This document shows positions 19,034-26,801 of a stretch of 64,000 nucleotides of DNA, in pieces. This DNA comes from Melioribacteraceae bacterium (GTDB lineage Bacteria > Bacteroidota > Ignavibacteria > Ignavibacteriales > Melioribacteraceae), in contig JAFGMI010000012.1 in assembly GCA_016927595.1 (NCBI GenBank), positions 62,001 to 126,000 on the forward strand, given 5' to 3'. The position numbers and the translations under genes are program-made. Numbering within the stretch: the first letter of the stretch is position 1; every line of letters starts with the position of its first letter. The notes beneath the pieces were generated by a model. The model had not been told where the DNA came from, did no database searches, and saw only the letters and a list, made by a program, of their open reading frames with translations.

Positions 19034-21862
19034 ATGGTTCTTCTTTTGCATTCTTTTCTTAAAAAATATGTACTATTAATTTTCGTGCTCCCTACAGTGC
19101 TTAATGCACAATTTTATTTCTTTGGCAGGAATAAAATTCAATACGAAGATTTTGAATGGAAAGTTCTGAAAACCGAACACTTCGATATCTATTACTATAA
19201 TGATTTTGAAGAGATGGCTGAAATCGGCGCATCTTATGCAGAAAAAGCTTTTGAAGAGTATAAACAAAAATTCAACTATATAGTAACCTACCGTATCCCG
19301 CTGATCTTTTATAATACTCATTTACATTTTCAGCAGACCAATACCAGACCCGGTTTTATTCCGGAAGGAGTAGGCGGATTTTTTGAATTTTTAAAAGGTA
19401 GGGTGGTTATCCCTTTTCTCGGTTCGCTTAAAAGTTTTGAGCATGTAATCAGGCATGAACTTGTACACGTATTTACAATCACTAAACTGATGAACAGCTA
19501 TTCATCTCATAGAGTGGCTATGGAAACCTATCCACCACTTTGGTTTATTGAAGGACTTGCTGAATATTGGTCTACTCAATGGGATTCGCAGGGAGAAATG
19601 GTAATGAGAGACGCTGTTCTGAATGGTATTTATAATAATTTGTACGATATGCAGAAAGTACACGGAACGTTTATTATGTACAAGGCTGGACAGAAGTTTC
19701 TTGAGTTTGTTTCGGAAGAATACGGGGAAAATAAAATTCTGCACCTTCTGGATAATGATTGGCGGTTCAAAAAATTTAATGATTTAATGGAATTTGTTTT
19801 CGGAGATAATATCGAAAACATTAATAGCAAGTTCGAATATTTCCTTAAAAAGAATTACTATCCTTTGTATCTGGATCACGTTCCCCACAAACTTAACAGC
19901 ATTAAATTAACGGAATTCGGATTCAATTTTTCTCCCGGATTTTATGATGATGGGAAAAGCAGGTCCGTTTATTTTATCGGTAACCATGATGGCTACTCCT
20001 CTTTGTACAGATTGGCACTTGATTCAACTTTTAATCCTATTGATGAACCAGAACTTGTAATAAGAGGGGAGAAGGAAGCAATATATGAATCCTTCCATTT
20101 GTTGAAACCTTCGCTTGCTGTTTCCTCAAAAGGTATTCTGGCATTTATTACAAAATCTGGAGCGAACGATAAAATTCATTTTTATTCCATTGAACAACAG
20201 GAATTAGTCAAGAGGTTTTCGAATGAGGAAATCATATCTATCCAGGACCCTGACTTTTCAAGTGACGGTACGCTGCTGATATTTACTGGAATCGACTGGA
20301 AAGGATACAATGATTTATACAGCTATAATTTGCATACAAATGAGTTGTCAAGACTAACAAATGATTATTATTCTGAATCTTCACCCAGGTTCAATAATGA
20401 TGATTCAAAAATTTATTTTATATCCGACAGAACTGAAGGTATTTACAAACAAACAAACAATATTTTTGAATTTGATTTAACGACCTATCAGATCAAGTAT
20501 CAGACATATCTGGATTCTGATATTAAAACTCTGTCAGTGAATAAATTTACTGATGAGTTGTTTTTTACATCAGATTATGACGGGATAGAGAAAATATGGA
20601 AACTTGTATTTGATAAAAACGAAGTACCGGCTGGCATGTTAAATATTACCAGTAACCTGACGACAATTTTTGATTTCATTTTTGTTGATTCGGATAAGAT
20701 AATAACCTCAGCCATAGAGGAATTTTCATTTCAGTTTTATTTAAATGAAGTAAATGAAATTGAAGATTCTGCTGAAACTTATGTAACATTCGAATTCGAC
20801 ATTAAAGGCAGACCGTGGGAACCCGATAAAATTGTTATTACTTCCGAAAAAGACCGGTATGAATACGGCAAGGAATATACACTTGATTATGCGGTAAGTC
20901 AGGTTACAACCGATCCTGTTTTTGGAACCAGAGGCGGTGCGTTGCTTACACTCAGCGATCTTCTGGGTGATGACAGGTACCTCTTCCTTATATATAACAC
21001 CGCTGAAATAAAGGATGAAATCTTAAAAAACTTCAATGTGGCAATTAGCAGGGTCAATACGAAATTCCGGACAAATTACGGGTATGGAGTATTCCACTTT
21101 AACGGGAGAAGATACGATATCAGAGAATCCGAACAATACTTTTATGAACGAAGTTTCGGAGGTTATCTGAGCGTGGTATATCCTTTTTCACAATTCCAAA
21201 GAATTGAATCGAGTGTTGTGGTTACAAATTCTGATAAAGAATTATTTTCCGATATCCTTCGCAGGAAAGCTCTGCTCATAACGAATACAATGTCGTTTGT
21301 TCATGATAATTCGATCTGGGGACCTACGGGACCTCTTGACGGCTCAAGATTCAAATTACTGCTTGCTTATACAAGTGATGTTAAATACAGCAACGTTAAT
21401 TATTACTCTTTCATCGCTGATTACAGAAATTACTTCAGATTAAGTTATAGAAGTGCACTTGCATTTCGGGTATCGCTGTTTTATAATCATGGCAAGGAAG
21501 CCCGGAGATATTTTGCAGGCGGCAGCTGGGACCTGAGAGGATGGAGGAGATTTTCGATACGAGGCGAAAAAATGTGGCTTTCTTCAATTGAGTACCGTTT
21601 TCCATTAATCGACCAGTTTTATATGAAGCTTCCTTTCCTCTCTCTCGGATTTGCTAATATCAGAGGCGCTGCATTTGTTGATGCAGGATCTGCGTGGGAT
21701 GAAGAATACAACGATACAATCGGCAGTGTGGGTGTGGGTTTTAGAATAAATTTCCTGAACGCATTGACTCTTCGTTATGATATCGGGAAAAAAATAAAAA
21801 ATAATTTCAGTGATATACAAGAAGGAATGTTTTCTCAGTTCTTTTTTGGTTGGGATTTTTAA
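19034..21862 (+). CDS. Gluzincin peptidase – TolB-like propeller – Omp85 (BamA-like) barrel fusion
   Basis: A 942-residue exported protein with a signal peptide (about 1-25, cleaved near LNAQ). Residues about 35-285 resemble peptidase MA/M1-type gluzincins: the zinc motif HELVH is at 141-145 and a Glu-rich WFIEGLAEYWS follows at 170-180, supplying the third ligand (Glu173 or Glu177). Residues about 290-600 have TolB/WD40-like repeats such as DPDFSSDGTLLIF and SSPRFNNDDSKIYFISD. Residues about 640-942 form a beta-barrel like the Omp85/D15 C-terminus, with FAGGSWDLRGWRR corresponding to the conserved RGF/RGW loop and a final strand ending in F-F-F-G-W-D-F. This suggests an outer-membrane protein carrying a periplasmic protease and a propeller. 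It heads an operon with a propeller lipoprotein and a PEGA-like protein. Function unknown; OM protein processing or transport is inferred. Confidence 0.75.
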   Translation: MVLLLHSFLKKYVLLIFVLPTVLNAQFYFFGRNKIQYEDFEWKVLKTEHFDIYYYNDFEEMAEIGASYAEKAFEEYKQKFNYIVTYRIPLIFYNTHLHFQQTNTRPGFIPEGVGGFFEFLKGRVVIPFLGSLKSFEHVIRHELVHVFTITKLMNSYSSHRVAMETYPPLWFIEGLAEYWSTQWDSQGEMVMRDAVLNGIYNNLYDMQKVHGTFIMYKAGQKFLEFVSEEYGENKILHLLDNDWRFKKFNDLMEFVFGDNIENINSKFEYFLKKNYYPLYLDHVPHKLNSIKLTEFGFNFSPGFYDDGKSRSVYFIGNHDGYSSLYRLALDSTFNPIDEPELVIRGEKEAIYESFHLLKPSLAVSSKGILAFITKSGANDKIHFYSIEQQELVKRFSNEEIISIQDPDFSSDGTLLIFTGIDWKGYNDLYSYNLHTNELSRLTNDYYSESSPRFNNDDSKIYFISDRTEGIYKQTNNIFEFDLTTYQIKYQTYLDSDIKTLSVNKFTDELFFTSDYDGIEKIWKLVFDKNEVPAGMLNITSNLTTIFDFIFVDSDKIITSAIEEFSFQFYLNEVNEIEDSAETYVTFEFDIKGRPWEPDKIVITSEKDRYEYGKEYTLDYAVSQVTTDPVFGTRGGALLTLSDLLGDDRYLFLIYNTAEIKDEILKNFNVAISRVNTKFRTNYGYGVFHFNGRRYDIRESEQYFYERSFGGYLSVVYPFSQFQRIESSVVVTNSDKELFSDILRRKALLITNTMSFVHDNSIWGPTGPLDGSRFKLLLAYTSDVKYSNVNYYSFIADYRNYFRLSYRSALAFRVSLFYNHGKEARRYFAGGSWDLRGWRRFSIRGEKMWLSSIEYRFPLIDQFYMKLPFLSLGFANIRGAAFVDAGSAWDEEYNDTIGSVGVGFRINFLNALTLRYDIGKKIKNNFSDIQEGMFSQFFFGWDF

Positions 21863-23004
21863 TGAAGAATTATCTGCTGCATCTTTTATTATTTATTTTG
21901 TTCCTTTCATGCGGGAAACCGATCATAATAAAATTTAATGGTGAAAGGAAAGAGGAAGTAGTTACCTATAGCAGTTTTTTAGACGGAAAAAGATTTTTTA
22001 TAGATAAATCAATATCGCCGGATTTTGAGGACTGGATTGTCTACGAAACAAGCGGGAGTTTTTCAAATTCTTCTATTATTAAATATGACAAAGCGTTATT
22101 TTCCGGGGATTTATCCGGCAATATTTATTATTTCAGTGATTCTTCAGACAGCAGGAGAGGTGTACTGAAGCATAAAGGTTCGATTGAAATATCACCTGTT
22201 ATAATTAAAGGACAATTAATCTTTGCCGTTAATGAATTCAATCAAAAATATTCGACAATATATTTTTACAGCATTGGAACGGGAAAATATTTAAAAGAAA
22301 TTAAGTTATACGATAATCTGCAGAATGAATTTGCAGTTTTGGACGATTCTTTTTTTGTTCTTACACAAAATGGACTCCTGATCAAATATGGTTCTTCAGG
22401 AAAAAAGGAATGGCAGCTGGAATTAGATGCTGAGGTATATTCCGATCCGATAATTAACGATGGAAAACTGTTTATTCTTACTTCTGATGGTTTTCTTAAA
22501 ATAATAAGCGGCGGAAAGGGTAATCTCATCAAATCGCTTAAATTGTCTGAATCGTTTGAATCTGCTCCATATGTCTGTAAAAGTTATATTGTTGCATGCG
22601 ATACATATGGAAATGTTTTTAAATATGATTATAACGGCGAACAGTTGCATTGGGAAAGTCATATTGGTTCAAAAATTTTAGCTGAACCGGTTGGAAATAA
22701 CAGCAGGGAAATATTCATTGCTGATTTGTCTGGAAAACTCACTAAACTTAGCGGGGACGACGGCAGGATAGTATGGCAGTATAATTCTTCAGGCATCTTA
22801 AATACTGCTCCGCTAGTTTTTAATAACTTAATAATTCAGACTGATCAAAACAAAAAGGTACATCTGATTGATCTGAACGGGAATTCAGTAAAGATCATTT
22901 CGTTTCCCGGAAGGATAAAAATGAAACCTGCTTTTATAGATGGGGTTTTATTTATCGGAGGAGATGACGGGCTGATATATTCATATAAGGTAAATCCATT
23001 GTGA
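21862..23004 (+). CDS. PQQ-type beta-propeller lipoprotein (BamB-like)
   Basis: A 380-residue protein beginning at ATG 21862, which shares one base with the preceding stop (TAATG). The signal sequence ends LFLSC with Cys17 as the probable lipidated residue. The rest consists of repeated blade-like units of the PQQ/quinoprotein propeller type, for example IVWQYNSSGILNTAPLV and LHWESHIGSKILAEPVG, in which a Trp strand is followed by a separate, pairwise pattern. BamB is a lipoprotein of the same fold that assists the BamA barrel. The location directly behind an Omp85-like barrel is therefore suggestive, but the fold alone does not prove the role. A secreted quinoprotein enzyme is unlikely because no catalytic cluster is seen. 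Confidence 0.7.
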   Translation: MKNYLLHLLLFILFLSCGKPIIIKFNGERKEEVVTYSSFLDGKRFFIDKSISPDFEDWIVYETSGSFSNSSIIKYDKALFSGDLSGNIYYFSDSSDSRRGVLKHKGSIEISPVIIKGQLIFAVNEFNQKYSTIYFYSIGTGKYLKEIKLYDNLQNEFAVLDDSFFVLTQNGLLIKYGSSGKKEWQLELDAEVYSDPIINDGKLFILTSDGFLKIISGGKGNLIKSLKLSESFESAPYVCKSYIVACDTYGNVFKYDYNGEQLHWESHIGSKILAEPVGNNSREIFIADLSGKLTKLSGDDGRIVWQYNSSGILNTAPLVFNNLIIQTDQNKKVHLIDLNGNSVKIISFPGRIKMKPAFIDGVLFIGGDDGLIYSYKVNPL

Positions 23005-23732
23005 GACACTGCAGATACATACTGCTTTTATTTATTTTAATTGTCGAGAATATTGTCGCTCAGAACCTCTATAACCTAGTGGTAACTACTAATAGAGCTG
23101 AATCGTCAATTTATATCGATAATGAATTATGCGGATCAGGCAGTTGCATAATATCGGTTTTAGAAGGGACTTATCTGATCACGGTAATAGAGAATCATCT
23201 GATATGGAATGCTCAGACGATTATTGATACAATTAAAATTAGCGATGCAGGGCACAATGTTGTTAAAGAATACCATTTCAAAAACAAAGTCAGACTTACT
23301 ACAAATCCGTTTGATGCCTCAGTTTATTTTAACAATAAGTTTTTTGCATATACGCCGTGCCTAGTACCACGGGGGATTAAATTGATAGATATTAAAAAAG
23401 AGAATTACAGATATCAGTCAAAAAATTTAGAAAATACAGGAAATATTGTTGATATTGATTTAACTCCGCTTGAAAAAATAAAAAATAAAGATGATTCATT
23501 TATAAGTTCCGGATGGTTCCCTGTACTTTTGGGGACTGCCTGTGCGCTGGGTGCCGCTGCTGCCTATTACAAACTTGAAGCGGATAAAAATTTTGATAAG
23601 TATTATAAGACTAATAACCGGAATTTATTGGAAAAAGTTGATAAGTATGATATGTACAGCGGAGTAGCTTTTGGCTTATTGCAAATAAATTTCGGATATT
23701 TGGCGTATAAATTTCTATTTGATAGCCAGTAA
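23001..23732 (+). CDS. Exported PEGA-domain-like protein with C-terminal hydrophobic helices
   Basis: A 243-residue protein starting with GTG in the stop of the previous gene (GTGA). A signal peptide ends at about residue 21 (IVAQ). Two PEGA-like beta units follow: one with SSIYIDNELCGSG near 35-47, and one with ASVYFNNKFFAYTP near 105-118, each with the pattern of a small loop presented on a strand followed by a G-x-Y/I-x-I segment. The C-terminal part has hydrophobic stretches (VLLGTACALGAAAAYY and GVAFGLLQINFGYLAYKF) that could be membrane helices flanking a charged loop. PEGA domains are found in envelope proteins, but the function here is unknown. It closes the three-gene envelope operon. 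Confidence 0.6.
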   Translation: MRHCRYILLLFILIVENIVAQNLYNLVVTTNRAESSIYIDNELCGSGSCIISVLEGTYLITVIENHLIWNAQTIIDTIKISDAGHNVVKEYHFKNKVRLTTNPFDASVYFNNKFFAYTPCLVPRGIKLIDIKKENYRYQSKNLENTGNIVDIDLTPLEKIKNKDDSFISSGWFPVLLGTACALGAAAAYYKLEADKNFDKYYKTNNRNLLEKVDKYDMYSGVAFGLLQINFGYLAYKFLFDSQ

Positions 23733-23763
23733 GACGGTAAATGTGTCCTGCCTCAAAGAAGTT

Positions 23764-23792
23764 TTGTTAACAATAATTTAATTTAATATAAA
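23764..23792 (+). promoter_or_regulatory. Candidate sigma-70-type promoter for the T9SS-tail surface protein
   Basis: TTGTTA (23764-23769), a 17-base spacer, then TATAAA (23787-23792), about 63 bases before the ATG at 23855. The region is AT-rich, so chance matches are likely. Placement upstream of a gene that appears monocistronic supports it. Confidence 0.35.
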
Positions 23793-23854
23793 TTGAAATT
23801 GACGTTAAGAAGAGTTTAATTAAAATTAATTATAAAAAACATTTGGAGAACAAA

Positions 23855-26752
23855 ATGAAAAGATTTCTTTCGTTTTTAATACTTCTATCATTTGTGGGGA
23901 ATTCATATTCTCAGATTTCAATGACACTCGGGGATGTGACAAGTACCTCTGGTGCAAATATTAGCGTGCCATTAAATGTTGAAAATTTTAATAATATTGG
24001 TTCCATATCTTTGAAGATTACATTCACTCCAGGTGTAATCAGCTATGTGGAGCTTCAGAACAGTCAATTCCAACCTATTGCTCTGAGTCACAATTCGAGT
24101 TCTGTTTCTATAGGATGGTTTAGTTTATCACCATTGAATGCAGGTACAGGAAAATTAATGGATATTATATTTCACTATAATGGCGGCACATCCGATATTG
24201 TATTTGATGCTGCCTGTCAAATAGCTGATGGTATCGGTGCAACATTAAATGTAACTTACAATAATGGTTCGATATCAGAAGGACAAGGCGGAGGTATTGG
24301 GACACCATTGCTTCAATCTCCTTCTAATGGTTCAGCAGATATTTCCCTGACTCCGACACTTGATTGGTCTGATGTTACAGGTGCTGATGAATACGAATTA
24401 CAATTATCAACCAGCGATGTGTTTTTTGATACCATCATTGACTTAACTGGAATCACTTCATCCGGATATACAATCGGGTCTTCAGTTCTTGAAAACTCTA
24501 TGGAGTATTATTGGCGCGTAAGGGCAATGGATGATTCTCAAACTGGAGACTGGAGTTCTGTTTTTAGTTTTACAACTGAAAGCGGAACGATTCCAACCGG
24601 TATTTCAATTACGATTGGAAATATCACTGCATCCCCAAATACACGAGTTACTGTCCCAATAAATGTTACAGATTTTAATGACATCGGTTCTATTACATTG
24701 AAAATAGGTTTTGATACAAGCAAAGTTACTTTTGTAGGAATAGAAAACGCTGCTGCTACCGGTTTTCAAGCTCTTTTTTCGGGGAATAATCTTAGTATAG
24801 GCTGGTTTAGTTTATCGCCTCTGAATTTGGGGAATGGCAAATTATTAGATCTCGTTTTTGATTATACAGAAAGTAATGTTCCGGTTAACTTTTTAAGTGG
24901 TACTGAAATTACGAATAGTTCTAACCAGATATTAAATACAACCTTAACCTCTGGCGTAATAACTGAAGGAGAACCGCTGCCTTTAGTTCCAACACTTAAT
25001 TTACCAGCTGATGATTCTGTTGGAGTAAGTTTAACTCCCACACTGGGCTGGGCAATAACAGCAAATGCTGTGAGCTACTCAGTTCAACTTTCTGCAGACA
25101 GTAATTTTGTTAGCACTATAATTGACCAAGAAGGAATTACAGCAATTACTCTTGCTGTTTCTTCAGATTTGTTAAATTATAATACCAAATATTTTTGGCG
25201 AGTAAAAGCAACAAATACAATGGGATCGAGTAACTGGAGTGAAGTCTGGAGTTTTAGAACATTGCTTGAACCATTATCAGCACCTATTCTCGCTTCACCT
25301 ACAAACGATGCTGTCGGTATAAGTATCAATCCCACACTAATATGGAATAGTGTAAATGGAGCAACGAGTTACAATATTCAATTATCTGTATCAAGTGAAT
25401 TCTCAGATTTGATTATTAATGAATCCCAGGTAACCACCATTGAATATGAAGTTACAGGATCGTTGCTGAGTCATTCGACAAAATATTTTTGGCGCGTAAG
25501 TGCAAACGGAGCTCCCGGTACAAGTGCATATAGTGAGATATGGAATTTCACCACAATATTGACAACTCCAACACATGTATCACCAGCTGATGAAACTGAA
25601 GATGTTTCACTGACACCGTCTTTAGACTGGAACGATGTAGCATCAGCAACATCTTATAGAATTCAGATATCGCTTCCTCCAGACTTTTCAGAATTATCTA
25701 TAGACCAATCTGATCTTTCAGTTTCGACATACACTGTTTTATCTGGAGTTCTTCAGGAAAACACAACTTATTATTGGAGAGTTAAAGCATCGGCGAATGA
25801 AAATTCAAGCAGCTGGAGCGATGCCTGGTCTTTTACCACCATGCTGGTTCCACTGGATACCCCGACCCTTGTTTCTCCGGTAAACAATACATTAGATATT
25901 GATCCGGAAGCAGTTACACTTGATTGGAATGATGTTACTGATGCAGTTAGTTATACATTAAATGTTTCTACAGATGCAGGTTTTACTAATAATATTATTT
26001 CTCAAGCATCAATTTCAGGTTCATCTTATAGTATTGCATCGGGAGTACTCAATTATGAACAAGATTATTTCTGGAGGGTGAAAGCGGTAGGAAACGGCAA
26101 AGAAAGTGGCTGGTCTGGCTCTTTTAAATTCACTACTTTAATTCAGCCTCTGCAGGCGCCAGCATTAATTGCTCCTGCTGACGGTGTTTCGAATTTAATT
26201 TTAACTCCTACTCTCGATTGGAGTAACGTTGCAACCGCAACAAGCTACGGACTACAAGTAGCAAGCGATTCTGATTTTAACAATAAAGTAATTGACGCAA
26301 CAAGTTTAGGTGAATCTCAATATGCAATATTGGCAGGAACACTTACCGGTTCCACAACTTATTACTGGCGTGTGAATGCTGCCAGGGAAGGTGAAACTTC
26401 GGATTGGAGTGTCGTAAGATCTTTTACTACTGAACCTCCTACTGGTGTTACTACATTTATGAGCGGAATTCCAGAATCTTACACCTTGTTCCAGAATTAT
26501 CCGAATCCGTTCAATCCGAATACTAAAATACGATATGCATTACCCGAAGCTTCTGAAGTATCAATAAAGATTGTTGATATGTTAGGCAGGGAAGTAAGTG
26601 ATTTGTTCAATGGTTTTCAGTCAGCTGGTTTTTATGAGTTAAACTGGAACCCTGTAAGCATATCTAGCGGTACATATATCTACAGAATTAATGTAAAATC
26701 TGAATCAGGCAAAGAATTTTCGGATTTCAAGAAAATGATATTCATGAAGTAA
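23855..26752 (+). CDS. Secreted cohesin-like/fibronectin type III multidomain protein with T9SS sorting tail
   Basis: A 965-residue exported protein. ATG 23855 is preferred over TTG 23843 because GGAG (23845-23848) lies six bases upstream of it. After a signal peptide (about 1-22), the order is a cohesin-like domain (about 25-145), FnIII unit 1 (150-243), a second cohesin-like domain (247-372) and FnIII units 2-6 (about 376-860). The C-terminal sorting domain (about 871-965) has YPNPFNPNT, then MLGREV and a final Lys. The two cohesin-like domains share an identical SIGWFSLSPLN stretch, showing recent duplication. Each FnIII unit has TPTLDWxxV and YYWRVxA motifs. It should be secreted by the type IX system and held at the cell surface. 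No catalytic domain is visible; adhesion or scaffold use is inferred. A promoter and a terminator flank it, so it is monocistronic. Confidence 0.85.
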   Translation: MKRFLSFLILLSFVGNSYSQISMTLGDVTSTSGANISVPLNVENFNNIGSISLKITFTPGVISYVELQNSQFQPIALSHNSSSVSIGWFSLSPLNAGTGKLMDIIFHYNGGTSDIVFDAACQIADGIGATLNVTYNNGSISEGQGGGIGTPLLQSPSNGSADISLTPTLDWSDVTGADEYELQLSTSDVFFDTIIDLTGITSSGYTIGSSVLENSMEYYWRVRAMDDSQTGDWSSVFSFTTESGTIPTGISITIGNITASPNTRVTVPINVTDFNDIGSITLKIGFDTSKVTFVGIENAAATGFQALFSGNNLSIGWFSLSPLNLGNGKLLDLVFDYTESNVPVNFLSGTEITNSSNQILNTTLTSGVITEGEPLPLVPTLNLPADDSVGVSLTPTLGWAITANAVSYSVQLSADSNFVSTIIDQEGITAITLAVSSDLLNYNTKYFWRVKATNTMGSSNWSEVWSFRTLLEPLSAPILASPTNDAVGISINPTLIWNSVNGATSYNIQLSVSSEFSDLIINESQVTTIEYEVTGSLLSHSTKYFWRVSANGAPGTSAYSEIWNFTTILTTPTHVSPADETEDVSLTPSLDWNDVASATSYRIQISLPPDFSELSIDQSDLSVSTYTVLSGVLQENTTYYWRVKASANENSSSWSDAWSFTTMLVPLDTPTLVSPVNNTLDIDPEAVTLDWNDVTDAVSYTLNVSTDAGFTNNIISQASISGSSYSIASGVLNYEQDYFWRVKAVGNGKESGWSGSFKFTTLIQPLQAPALIAPADGVSNLILTPTLDWSNVATATSYGLQVASDSDFNNKVIDATSLGESQYAILAGTLTGSTTYYWRVNAAREGETSDWSVVRSFTTEPPTGVTTFMSGIPESYTLFQNYPNPFNPNTKIRYALPEASEVSIKIVDMLGREVSDLFNGFQSAGFYELNWNPVSISSGTYIYRINVKSESGKEFSDFKKMIFMK
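24985..26436 (+). repeat. Five tandem FnIII-like protein repeats (about 95 codons each)
   Basis: Units start near 24985, 25281, 25566, 25856 and 26157. Each has the sequence order P-x-L-x-x-P-x-x, T-P-T/S-L-D-W-x-x-V, S-Y-x-x-Q-x-S and Y-F/Y-W-R-V. A sixth, related unit (24304-24587) is separated from them by the second cohesin-like domain. Similarity is clear at the protein level but the DNA has diverged, so the copies are old. Confidence 0.8.
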
Positions 26753-26760
26753 ATAAATAT

Positions 26761-26786
26761 CCGGCTGGGTGAAAAAACTCAGCCGG
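26761..26786. terminator. Hairpin terminator between convergent genes
   Basis: A ten-base-pair stem, CCGGCTGGGT (26761-26770) with ACTCAGCCGG (26777-26786), closes a six-base A-rich loop with one G-U pair. On the plus strand it is followed by AATCTTTTAATT; on the minus strand by an AT-rich run. It lies nine bases past the surface-protein stop and 16 bases before the polA stop, so it probably ends transcription from both sides. Confidence 0.75.
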
Positions 26787-26801
26787 AATCTTTTAATTCT
26801 A

